NCBI GenBank assembly: GCA_016929465.1
Contig: JAFGIT010000090.1
Location: forward strand, 1-5,020
Source: Candidatus Coatesiibacteriota bacterium
GTDB taxonomy: Bacteria > B130-G9
DNA length: 5,020 nucleotides
Direction of reading: 5' to 3'
This document shows positions 1 to 5,020 of the stretch, piece after piece. Under the pieces are notes generated by a model that was not told where the DNA came from, did not search any database, and saw only the letters and a list, made by a program, of their open reading frames with translations. The translations under genes and the position numbers were made by a program. Numbering within the stretch: position 1 is the stretch's first letter; each line of letters begins with the position of its first letter.

Positions 1-123
1 ATCTGTCAGAGCATGTTTCGAGCGGATACGTTACATAGGATGTCAGAAATCCGCACTCGATTGGGATTAGCAAAGAGAGCGCTGATTATTTTGCTGCATC
101 GTTTGATATCTCAACGAAGATGA
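1..123 (+). CDS. possible 3' end of an upstream gene (partial, unrecognised)
   Basis: This frame is open from the first base of the window to a TGA at 121-123, giving 40 residues rich in Arg and Leu with a hydrophobic stretch (ALIILLHRL). The TGA overlaps the ATG at 120-122 in the four-base ATGA arrangement typical of coupled genes, which is the main reason to list it. Against it, forty open codons can easily occur by chance, the third codon positions are not G+C-rich, and another frame also stays open across the same bases from 39. No family is recognised. It could equally be non-coding. Confidence 0.2.
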   Translation: MCQSMFRADTLHRMSEIRTRLGLAKRALIILLHRLISQRR

Positions 124-347
124 CAAGTTTAATCATGGTCAAAACAGATGATTCCCCTGACGTATTGGCCCACATCGAGGCCTTCGAAAAGATGCGCCTG
201 GGCACCACGAAGCTTCGGGATTGGCGGCTTCGAGGCGACTCGCTGACATGCGGCGTTTTGGCTGCTCTCTCCAGATTCGAGGCCCCGGTATGGAGGACAA
301 CTCGCTTCAGGGAATTTTTCATCAAGGCAGGAAAACTCCAGACTTAG
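120..347 (+). CDS. small hypothetical protein, 75 aa
   Basis: This is an unrecognised 75-residue product, mixed basic and acidic, with an aromatic, Arg-rich C-terminal part (VWRTTRFREFFIKAG) and no membrane segment or signal peptide. Codon third positions are G/C-rich, about 60 percent by my count, as in neighbouring genes, so the frame is plausibly coding. The start is uncertain: no good Shine-Dalgarno precedes the ATG at 120, though that ATG overlaps the TGA of the upstream frame by four bases, and an alternative ATG lies at 135. The same frame stays open upstream to a TAG at 36-38, so this could instead be the 3' part of a longer gene broken by that stop. Its own stop sits 12 bases before the M15 peptidase gene and overlaps that gene's ribosome binding site, consistent with co-transcription. 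Confidence 0.42.
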   Translation: MTSLIMVKTDDSPDVLAHIEAFEKMRLGTTKLRDWRLRGDSLTCGVLAALSRFEAPVWRTTRFREFFIKAGKLQT

Positions 348-350
348 GAG
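346..350 (+). promoter_or_regulatory. ribosome binding site of the M15 peptidase gene
   Basis: AGGAG lies 9 bases before the ATG at 360 and shares its first two bases with the TAG stop of the preceding small ORF. It supports 360 as the start and suggests that termination on the upstream ORF delivers ribosomes to this site. Confidence 0.65.
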
Positions 351-359
351 AGTCGGAAA

Positions 360-749
360 ATGCGAGAGTTAAACAGATTTCAGCTGTCTGACCACTTCAA
401 TCTCCGCGAGTTTCAATGTCCATGCTGCGGCCGGGTCAAATTGCACTCGGCTGTGATCGATGCTCTAGAAGCACTTCGAAGCAAGATTGGCAATAAGCCG
501 ATTATCATAGAATCAGGCTACAGATGTGCGGAGCATAACGAGGATATTGGCGGAGCACCTGACAGCGATCACCTATACGGCTGGGCAGTGGATGTCAGAG
601 TGAACGAGATGTCTCCCGCCGAGATCGCGAACGCGGCCAAGCGCTTGCCAGCTCTGATCAAGCGACTTGGTCTATATGAGGGCCGAGACTGCGTGCACAT
701 CGGCGTAGTGGAGCGAGAGGATTTCCCCTCCAGATGGGGAATGCCCTGA
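360..749 (+). CDS. M15-family zinc metallopeptidase (D,D-/L,D-peptidase-like, endolysin type)
   Basis: This 129-residue single-domain protein should cleave peptide bonds in the stem or cross-link of peptidoglycan. The family signature is complete. The central SGYRC (52-56) is followed by SDHLYGWAVDV (69-79), supplying zinc ligands His71 and Asp78 in the S-x-H-x-x-G-x-A-x-D pattern, and VHIGV supplies the third ligand, His113. Asp110 lies three residues before that His, where the catalytic acid sits in the VanX and phage T5 endolysin families, so the enzyme should be active. A Cys cluster (20, 22, 23) in a FxCPCCGR motif near the N-terminus is common in the small M15 proteins. There is no signal peptide or membrane segment, so export would need a holin or lysis, as for phage endolysins; no holin is visible here. 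Length and start fit the family. Exact bond specificity cannot be told from sequence. A prophage remnant origin is possible but unsupported by other genes. Confidence 0.93.
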   Translation: MRELNRFQLSDHFNLREFQCPCCGRVKLHSAVIDALEALRSKIGNKPIIIESGYRCAEHNEDIGGAPDSDHLYGWAVDVRVNEMSPAEIANAAKRLPALIKRLGLYEGRDCVHIGVVEREDFPSRWGMP

Positions 750-773
750 GCATGGACAGACCTGGGGGAGATA

Positions 774-989
774 ATGTTGCTGACAGATGAAGCTCGCCTG
801 ATTGATGAAATCAGGCGAAAGGAAAAAGAGAATAATACATCGCGGCCGTCCTTTATCGACGGTCTCCAGCCCTACTGCGTGGAAAACGTACGGCCCGTCA
901 ATCCCTTGTCTTATACGACGAGAATGCGAACTGCGGTGCCTGTTGGGGATAATGGGACGCTGGTCGTCGTCGCTGATTTCGATGCGTAG
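774..989 (+). CDS. small hypothetical protein, 71 aa
   Basis: The family is not recognised. The start is supported by GGGGGAG at 764-770, only 3 bases before the ATG, which is close for a Shine-Dalgarno. The N-terminal third is charged and probably helical (DEARLIDEIRRKEKE). The C-terminal part ends in a short beta-like run (GTLVVVADFDA). There is no signal peptide or membrane segment. The gene starts 24 bases after the M15 stop on the same strand, so the two could be co-transcribed, and it converges with the helicase gene 39 bases downstream. A perfect 10-bp hairpin falls within codons 7-15. If this ORF is not translated, that hairpin would instead be an intergenic element between convergent genes. 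Overlapping frames on both strands are less convincing because they lack ribosome binding sites. Confidence 0.45.
   Translation: MLLTDEARLIDEIRRKEKENNTSRPSFIDGLQPYCVENVRPVNPLSYTTRMRTAVPVGDNGTLVVVADFDA
794..818. repeat. perfect 10-bp inverted repeat with 5-nt loop
   Basis: Arms TCGCCTGATT (794-803) and AATCAGGCGA (809-818) are exact reverse complements around the loop GATGA. The hairpin would form in RNA from either strand. No T-run follows it in either direction, so it is not a canonical intrinsic terminator. It lies just inside the 774 ORF, 20 bases after its ATG. Confidence 0.9.
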
Positions 990-1028
990 CAATTCGGGCT
1001 GCGCAAAGCGGTTTGGGAAGCAAATTCC

Positions 1029-2720
1029 TCAATATCCGAGCAGCTCGTGTGAGTCATAGATGTTATAGGCATAGCCCTGCTCCGTGAGAAACCGCTGGCG
1101 ATTCATCGCGGCTTCCTGCTCTCTGGTGTCCTTTGAGACGATGCTGTAGAAGTGTGCTCTCTGGCCGCGAGATTTTGGCCTGAGTATCCTGCCTAGCCGC
1201 TGTGCTTCTTCCTGCCTGGAGCCGAAGGTCCCGGAGACCTGAATTGCCACGCTGGCATCTGGAAGGTCAACTGCGAAATTCGCTACCTTGGAGACGACCA
1301 GGACCTTTATCTTGCCCGTTCTGAATTCTTCGTAGAGCATCTCACGCTCCACCGTCGGCGTCGCTCCGTGCAAAAACGGAGCTTTCAACTCGTCCGCTAT
1401 CTCCTGAAGCTGGCGAATATAGACACCTATTATTAGTATTTGCTCTCCCCTGTGCTCTGCCACCAGGCGGTTCACGATATCCAATTTGCGGTAGTTCTCT
1501 GCCGCCAGCCTGTGTTTCTGCTGATGGTCGGAGAGTGAATAGCTGCGACGAATGTCCCGTGGCATCTCGACCCGAATCTCCATGCACTGCGCCTCTGCAA
1601 TGAAGCCTCTATTCTCCAGGTCCTTCCAGGGAACATCGAACTTCTTCGGGCCGATTAAGCTGAATACATCCGCTTCCAGCCCGTCTTCACGAACGAGTGT
1701 CGCTGTCAATCCGAGACGTCTCTTGGCCTGAATTGCGGCGGTCATCCTAAAGACAGGAGCCGGCAATAGGTGGACCTCATCGTAGATTATCAGCCCCCAA
1801 TTCTTCTCATCGAATATCCGATAGTGCCGGAATTCCCCGTCCTTGTCCGTCCGATGTGTCAGCATCTGGTAAGTGGTGAGAGTTATCGGTTTGATATTCT
1901 TCTTCTCGCCGCTGTATTCACCCACATCATCGGAAGAGATATTCGTCTTGTCGAACATCTCGGAGATCCACTGTCTTATGGCGACGATATTGGTGCAGAT
2001 CACGAGCGTCTCGCATTTGAGCATCGACATGGCGGCGAGCCCGACAACCGTCTTCCCGGCGCCGCATGGTAAAACAACCACACCACTCCCACCCTCGAAT
2101 GAACCCTTCGCATGAAATGCTTCCGCGGCAAGAAGCTGATAGTCCCGCAGTTTGAATTCCGCACCGTCCGAGGTGAAGGAGCTGAGCGAAAGCTCGAAGA
2201 ATGCGCCATCCACATATCCGGCGATGTCCTTAACAGGATATCCGATCCGAGTGAGCGCCTGTTTTATGTCACCTCTGTACTTGGGCGGAATCAGAAGCTC
2301 CAGGCCGCCGACCTTCTGACCGACATATTTCGCCACACGCTCAGTGCTCATTATTTCAGAGATGAGAGCCTCATCGTCAGAAATGAGAATCAGGTCGTCT
2401 CCTCGCTTCTGAAGAACCAATCGCCCATATCGGCCCATGTAATCGACAATGTCGCGCCTGACGTTCTGCGGGGTCTCGTATTTGCCGTAGCGACTGAGGA
2501 ACTCGATGATATTGTCGGGAGTCAGTCCGGATGCTGCGGCATTCCAGAGAGAGATTGGTGACACTCGATACGTGTGTATATGCTCGGGGCTCTTGACGAG
2601 CTCTGCGAAGAGATTGAGATAATTTCTGGCGACCGCAAACGCCCGATTCTCAACCTCTATTAGAACCGACCCGTCGCTCTGGATAATCAAAGGTCTGTCG
2701 TCAAATTCGTCGATCATCAT
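1029..2720 (-). CDS. xpb: XPB/Rad25-type superfamily 2 DNA helicase
   Basis: This ATP-dependent 3'-5' DNA helicase/translocase is related to eukaryotic XPB/ERCC3, which acts in nucleotide excision repair and transcription. At 563 residues it is close to the usual length of bacterial XPB (about 550). Residues about 10-130 look like the XPB/Ssl2 N-terminal domain, followed by a damage-recognition-like segment to about 185. The first RecA-like domain has LRDYQ (191-195), Walker A PCGAGKT (218-224), the DEVH box (314-317), motif III GLTAT (337-341) and the XPB-specific RED triplet (344-346). The second RecA domain ends in motif VI, QRLGRILRP (507-515), with its arginine fingers. All key residues are present. 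The gene opens with two consecutive ATGs. AGCAGG directly abuts the first, so the second (2717) may be the one used. It lies 75 bases downstream of the propeller gene on the same strand. No Bax1-type nuclease, the frequent partner of XPB, is adjacent. Confidence 0.97.
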   Translation of the reverse strand: MMIDEFDDRPLIIQSDGSVLIEVENRAFAVARNYLNLFAELVKSPEHIHTYRVSPISLWNAAASGLTPDNIIEFLSRYGKYETPQNVRRDIVDYMGRYGRLVLQKRGDDLILISDDEALISEIMSTERVAKYVGQKVGGLELLIPPKYRGDIKQALTRIGYPVKDIAGYVDGAFFELSLSSFTSDGAEFKLRDYQLLAAEAFHAKGSFEGGSGVVVLPCGAGKTVVGLAAMSMLKCETLVICTNIVAIRQWISEMFDKTNISSDDVGEYSGEKKNIKPITLTTYQMLTHRTDKDGEFRHYRIFDEKNWGLIIYDEVHLLPAPVFRMTAAIQAKRRLGLTATLVREDGLEADVFSLIGPKKFDVPWKDLENRGFIAEAQCMEIRVEMPRDIRRSYSLSDHQQKHRLAAENYRKLDIVNRLVAEHRGEQILIIGVYIRQLQEIADELKAPFLHGATPTVEREMLYEEFRTGKIKVLVVSKVANFAVDLPDASVAIQVSGTFGSRQEEAQRLGRILRPKSRGQRAHFYSIVSKDTREQEAAMNRQRFLTEQGYAYNIYDSHELLGY

Positions 2721-2795
2721 CCTGCTAAATTCCGATTGGATTCAAAATCAAGAGAGGCGGCGAGATGCTTCATTGGATGCGAACAGCAGTGAAGG

Positions 2796-3728
2796 CTACG
2801 GAATTGATATCAAGATCCCCTTTTTGCCGCACGCAAAGCCCTTGTCGGCCTCGAGCATGAAGACGGAGTAAAGCCACTCGTTCTTGTCGATCAGTATTTC
2901 CTTCTGCCAGGTATGGCCGCCGTCCGTTGTGTGAAGGTAGATCGACTCCTGTCCAACGATATAACCCGTTTTAGCGTCAACGAAGCAGACGCCATTCAAC
3001 TCGTGCCTGGCCCCGCTCTGTTGTGGCCTCCAGGTGATGCCCCCGTTCGATGTGTGGATAATCACGCCATCAGTTCCCACTGCCCAACCTCTCTTCTCAT
3101 CAACAAAGCAAACATCGAGAAGGATCGATGCCGTTCCCGATTCCTGGAACTCCCAGTTAGCTCCGCCGTCCGCCGTGTGGAGGATTGTGCCACCCAATCC
3201 GACAGCCCAGGCGTGATGCTCCCCAGCGCAATCGACGGCCATTAGAAGCCGCTTTGTCTTCCGCTCGGACTCTGTCCAGCTCGCGCCACGGTCCTCTGTG
3301 ACGAGAACGCGACCAGATAGTCCGACCACGTAGCCGACTCGACCTGCGAACGCGATGCCATCTAGCTCGGCTCCTCCAACACTGATCCGCTTCCAGGTGC
3401 GGCCACCGTCTGCAGTGGAGTAGAGAGTGCCCAGTTCTCCGCAAACCAGGCCATTCAATTCATCGAAGAACCAGACGCCTTTGAGTCTCACCTTCTTGGA
3501 TATTCCGCTCCTAAGGCTTGACCAGTTCTGACCACCATCATCGGTTCTCAGGATGCGGGCGTTGTCCCCGACCAGGAATCCCGTGTTGGCATTCAGGAAG
3601 AACATCCCGTGCCAATCGCCCGCCTGGTTGCCCTCCTGAAGAATTTGGAAGCCACACGCGAATCCCAAAAACCCGAGCGTTGCGACGAGAAAAACCAATC
3701 GTCTGAGCGCGACGTGAGACATATACAC
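2796..3728 (-). CDS. secreted YCF48-like (BNR/Asp-box) beta-propeller protein
   Basis: This is a 310-residue predicted extracytoplasmic propeller of the YCF48/HCF136 type. In photosynthetic organisms such proteins assist photosystem II assembly; in other bacteria their role is mostly unknown and probably scaffolding or assembly. An N-terminal signal (Arg-Arg at 9-10, hydrophobic core 11-24) ends near Cys25. Position -3 to that Cys is Gly, so it is not a clean lipobox and ordinary Sec cleavage is equally possible. Seven repeats of about 41 residues follow the pattern L-x-G-V-x-F...G-x-x-V-G...T-x-D-G-G-x-T-W. Asp-box tryptophans stand at 69, 112, 151, 192, 233 and 274. The seventh repeat (from about 286) stops before its Asp box. 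The start is GTG at 3728, with AGGA at 3733-3736 placed 4 bases upstream. An ATG at 3722, 10 bases from the same AGGA, is a good alternative. No photosynthesis gene is nearby. Confidence 0.93.
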   Translation of the reverse strand: MYMSHVALRRLVFLVATLGFLGFACGFQILQEGNQAGDWHGMFFLNANTGFLVGDNARILRTDDGGQNWSSLRSGISKKVRLKGVWFFDELNGLVCGELGTLYSTADGGRTWKRISVGGAELDGIAFAGRVGYVVGLSGRVLVTEDRGASWTESERKTKRLLMAVDCAGEHHAWAVGLGGTILHTADGGANWEFQESGTASILLDVCFVDEKRGWAVGTDGVIIHTSNGGITWRPQQSGARHELNGVCFVDAKTGYIVGQESIYLHTTDGGHTWQKEILIDKNEWLYSVFMLEADKGFACGKKGILISIP

Positions 3729-3756
3729 TGCATCCTGTCTATTTCATGTCATATAA
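3729..3756 (-). promoter_or_regulatory. candidate -10 element and leader of the propeller gene
   Basis: Reading leftward, TTATAT (3756-3751) resembles a sigma-70 -10 box and would place the transcript start near 3744, leaving a 15-base leader that contains AGGA (3736-3733) ahead of the GTG at 3728. No convincing -35 hexamer is found 16-18 bases upstream, so this is only a geometric argument. Confidence 0.22.
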
Positions 3757-3899
3757 GCCAGCACTAATCCGGGCCGAAAACCTGCATTAGAATACTCCCG
3801 GTACCGAGTCCTGCAAGTGAATATTGGCGAGAGGTGTGGCCCGAAATCGCAGGCAATCTGGGGACCGTATTGATTTCAGCGAATTGCCATCTAACTAAT

Positions 3900-3913
3900 C
3901 TGCTTTACTCAGT
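3900..3913 (+). repeat. 14-nt direct repeat, copy 1
   Basis: CTGCTTTACTCAGT differs at one position from the copy at 4127-4140. The copies lie 227 bases apart in the same orientation within the intergenic region. They could be binding sites of one regulator or a chance match. Confidence 0.5.
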
Positions 3914-3942
3914 CAAGCTTCCTCTTGAAACCAACGGTCCCG

Positions 3943-3981
3943 TGTGGTGTGAGCGCCCCGTTTTGGGGTAACTACACCACA
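3943..3981. repeat. nested inverted repeat (two-tier hairpin)
   Basis: The outer arms TGTGGTGT (3943-3950) and ACACCACA (3974-3981) are perfect reverse complements. Inside them CCCC (3956-3959) and GGGG (3965-3968) pair around a GTTTT loop, separated from the outer stem by symmetric five-base stretches. In RNA, G-U pairs would extend both stems and leave a 3x3 internal loop. No T-run follows on either strand, so it does not look like an intrinsic terminator. It may be an operator or a structured leader RNA. Confidence 0.8.
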
Positions 3982-4076
3982 AATCCGCCCGGGATCGATC
4001 GGCACTGATGTCAGGATATTGCGATCCGAATCGACCTCCGCGAGGGGGCTTGGCTCCTACTGAAAGGGGGATTTGG

Positions 4077-4142
4077 GTGAAGAAGGGGCAGGTTAGAGTG
4101 AATTTATCTGCATTCTGGAACGCTACCTGCTTGACTCAGTGA
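4077..4142 (+). CDS. possible 21-codon leader ORF with GTG start
   Basis: GTG at 4077 is preceded by AAAGGGGG (4063-4070) with a 6-base gap, an excellent Shine-Dalgarno arrangement. The frame reads a short peptide with a basic start (VKKGQVRV) and a single Cys, ending at TGA 4140-4142. At 21 residues the frame itself carries no statistical weight. It also overlaps the sigma-54-like match, and both cannot easily be right for the same transcript. It could be a regulatory leader peptide of the secreted-protein operon, but that is inference. Confidence 0.18.
   Translation: MKKGQVRVNLSAFWNATCLTQ
4116..4130 (+). promoter_or_regulatory. sigma-54-like -24/-12 match
   Basis: TGGAAC, five bases, then CTGCT resembles TGGCAC-N5-TTGCW. 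The invariant GG (4117-4118) and GC (4129-4130) are separated by exactly 10 bases, with two mismatches elsewhere. Transcription would start near 4142, leaving a leader of about 185 bases before the gene at 4328. One match in 600 bp is weak evidence, and no enhancer site is identified. Confidence 0.25.
4127..4140 (+). repeat. 14-nt direct repeat, copy 2
   Basis: CTGCTTGACTCAGT matches 13 of 14 bases of the copy at 3900-3913 and overlaps the -12 part of the sigma-54-like match. An inverted ACTGAGT also occurs at 4212-4218, so the ACTCAGT core appears three times in the region. Confidence 0.5.
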
Positions 4143-4316
4143 ATTGCTGTCGACGACCTATGACATAGCAACATATTTCACAAAGGAGAGCTCGACACAA
4201 AACGGACACGGACTGAGTGAATGAAAATCGCTGCAGCGCTAACGCTCGCAGCCATCATCTATCAGGAGTTCATCTGCACATTTAGCAGCGATAGTCCTGT
4301 GTTGGCGACCTTATGT

Positions 4317-4321
4317 AGGAG
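4317..4321 (+). promoter_or_regulatory. ribosome binding site of the secreted-protein gene
   Basis: AGGAG stands 6 bases before the ATG at 4328. This is near-ideal spacing, and it fixes the start immediately ahead of a signal peptide. Confidence 0.75.
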
Positions 4322-4327
4322 AAAAGA

Positions 4328-4819
4328 ATGGCGAGAACCCTCGTGACCTGTGTTGTGCCTGCCCTGGTGCTCTTCGCCGCGTGCGCGACACCTGTCTTCT
4401 CTGGGGAGGGAATTGAGGGGTCTCTAACAGAGACATCAGACTGTCTCTTCATTCAAAATGAGCATGGTCTCGAGCAGGCTGAATTAGCGGCCCTGCTATC
4501 TGAATTGTCAGAAAAGGGCATCGAGCTGATTCAGCGTCGCGGATTGAGCCATACAGCCCCGGTGTATATCCCGCTCGGAGCGGGCCTCAACGGAGCCACC
4601 GCGCAATTGAGATTCGTATCCGCCTTGCGCAACTCGGAGCCACCGCACAAATGCTACGCCCATGGAGAGTCAGACGGCGAATACTATTGGGCTCGGTGCA
4701 AATCGAGGATGGAGGGCCTCCAGGAGCTTCCTCTTATTGATCTGAGCTCAACTGGGGTTGAATGCGAGTCTGAATTAATTACCCCATGGTTTTCCGATCT
4801 TGAAGGGAGCATACACTGA
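4328..4819 (+). CDS. secreted protein of unknown family, four Cys after the signal peptide, 163 aa
   Basis: The N-terminus is a clear export signal: Arg3, a hydrophobic core (about 5-18), then CATPVFSGEG. Cleavage by signal peptidase I after Ser25 fits. A lipoprotein modification at Cys19 is less likely because -3 is Phe. The remaining chain of about 138 residues has four cysteines (39, 109, 124, 146), an even number compatible with two disulfides outside the cytoplasm. It has an amphipathic, probably helical stretch around 45-70 and no further membrane segment. I do not recognise the family. The start has an ideal ribosome binding site. The stop TGA shares its last base with the ATG of the response-regulator gene, so the two are probably translated together and may work in the same process. 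Function is unknown; a periplasmic sensor or accessory role is inference from this pairing alone. Confidence 0.8.
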   Translation: MARTLVTCVVPALVLFAACATPVFSGEGIEGSLTETSDCLFIQNEHGLEQAELAALLSELSEKGIELIQRRGLSHTAPVYIPLGAGLNGATAQLRFVSALRNSEPPHKCYAHGESDGEYYWARCKSRMEGLQELPLIDLSSTGVECESELITPWFSDLEGSIH

Positions 4820-5020
4820 TGACTCAAGGAATGATTGAAAAAAGCATACTGCTCATTGAGGATGATGATGCTTTCCGGCAAGTTACATCGGAGGTACTGG
4901 ATTGCCTGGGATATACGGTCAATGCCGTCAATAATTTATCGAGCGCGATAAGTGCTCTCAGGCGCGCTGAATTCGACATCATTCTGTCCGACCTCTGCAT
5001 ATCGGGAGATCGTGACGGGC
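4819..5020 (+). CDS. response regulator, N-terminal receiver domain (partial, runs off the window)
   Basis: The reading frame starts at ATG 4819 and is open to the window end, giving 67 codons. It is a CheY-like receiver: beta-1 ILLIEDDD carries the acidic metal-binding pair (Glu14/Asp15), a first helix follows (AFRQVTSEVLDCLGYTV), and IILSDL presents Asp58, the expected phosphorylation site. The usual Pro four residues after that Asp is Ser62, a tolerated variation. AAGGGAG (4803-4809) lies 9 bases before the ATG, and TGATG overlaps the previous stop, so this start is preferred over the in-frame ATG at 4831, whose AAGGA abuts it without spacing. The output domain lies outside the window, so it cannot be said whether this is a DNA-binding regulator, a sigma-54 activator, a single-domain receiver or the receiver of a larger protein. 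No histidine kinase is visible. Confidence 0.93.
   Translation, partial: MTQGMIEKSILLIEDDDAFRQVTSEVLDCLGYTVNAVNNLSSAISALRRAEFDIILSDLCISGDRDG

Larger units (their letters stand above)
3729..4327. other. 599-bp divergent intergenic region without a clear gene
   Basis: This stretch separates the minus-strand propeller gene from the plus-strand secreted-protein gene and must contain the promoters of both. I see no protein family, tRNA or terminator with a T-run. It holds a nested inverted repeat (3943-3981), two near-identical 14-nt repeats (3900 and 4127), a sigma-54-like match (4116-4130), a possible 21-codon ORF (4077-4142), and a strong Shine-Dalgarno-like AAAGGAGAG (4182-4190) with no start codon at working distance. 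Smaller palindromes include CGGTACCG near 3798 and CTATGACATAG (4158-4168). An untranslated regulatory RNA is possible but unproven. Confidence 0.6.

Noticed and set aside
86-325. 79-codon minus-strand ORF antisense to the small ORF at 120-347
   Set aside because: It has no family resemblance; the plus-strand frame has better codon composition and fits the spacing to the M15 gene.
360-749. M15 peptidase seems to lack an Asp two residues after its last His (it reads HIG)
   Set aside because: The catalytic acid in VanX and T5 endolysin types lies three residues before that His, and Asp110 fills that place, so no key residue is missing.
672-992. 106-codon minus-strand ORF just downstream of the helicase gene
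   Set aside because: It overlaps the 3' end of the M15 gene antisense, has no ribosome binding site, and its composition looks like a shadow of the plus-strand frames.
2112-2561. 149-codon plus-strand ORF within the helicase gene
   Set aside because: It lies wholly antisense to conserved XPB coding sequence and is a shadow frame.
2721-2756. Possible TTGATT-17-TTAGCA promoter before the helicase gene
   Set aside because: The -10 would abut the start codon, leaving no leader for the ribosome binding site.
3157-3444. 95-codon Arg-rich frame inside the propeller gene
   Set aside because: It is an alternative frame of the repeat-encoding DNA; the propeller frame carries conserved Asp boxes throughout.
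3746-4166. Shared 8-mer TATGACAT upstream of both divergent genes, each in its own gene's sense direction
   Set aside because: An 8-base match between two regions of about 300 bases is expected by chance.
4221-4346. 41-codon ORF starting MKIAAALTLAAI, resembling a signal peptide
   Set aside because: It has no ribosome binding site at working distance and runs into the well-supported gene at 4328 in another frame; the resemblance is only a short hydrophobic run.

Overview
The window is bacterial: genes start from recognisable Shine-Dalgarno sequences, several genes are coupled or tightly spaced, and the base composition is moderate, a little over half G+C by eye. The lineage cannot be fixed from the sequence. 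An XPB-type helicase and a YCF48-like propeller both have wide, patchy bacterial distributions. The two predicted secreted proteins fit an organism with an active Sec pathway.

Layout. Positions 1-989 hold a plus-strand run of small genes: a possible gene tail (1-123), a small unknown ORF (120-347), a complete M15-family metallopeptidase with intact zinc and catalytic residues (360-749), and another small unknown ORF (774-989) that carries a perfect 10-bp hairpin near its start. These converge on two minus-strand genes. One is a full-length XPB/Rad25-like superfamily 2 helicase (2720 back to 1029). The other lies 75 bp upstream of it and encodes a secreted YCF48/BNR-type seven-repeat beta-propeller (3728 back to 2796).

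A roughly 600-bp divergent intergenic region (3729-4327) follows. It contains a nested inverted repeat, a near-identical 14-nt direct repeat, a sigma-54-like promoter match and a possible 21-codon leader ORF. To its right a plus-strand pair begins: a secreted protein of unknown family with four cysteines after its signal peptide (4328-4819), and a response-regulator receiver domain that starts on the last base of the previous stop codon and runs off the window end (4819-5020).

How the genes fit together. No single pathway links the whole window. The M15 enzyme is a cytoplasmic-type cell-wall peptidase of the kind found in phage endolysins and housekeeping wall hydrolases. XPB is a DNA unwinding/repair helicase, without its frequent nuclease partner Bax1 here. 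The propeller is probably a periplasmic assembly or scaffold protein. The strongest functional coupling is between the unknown secreted protein and the receiver protein, whose junction suggests co-translation and perhaps a signalling module. I see no mobile element, CRISPR array, tRNA or rRNA.
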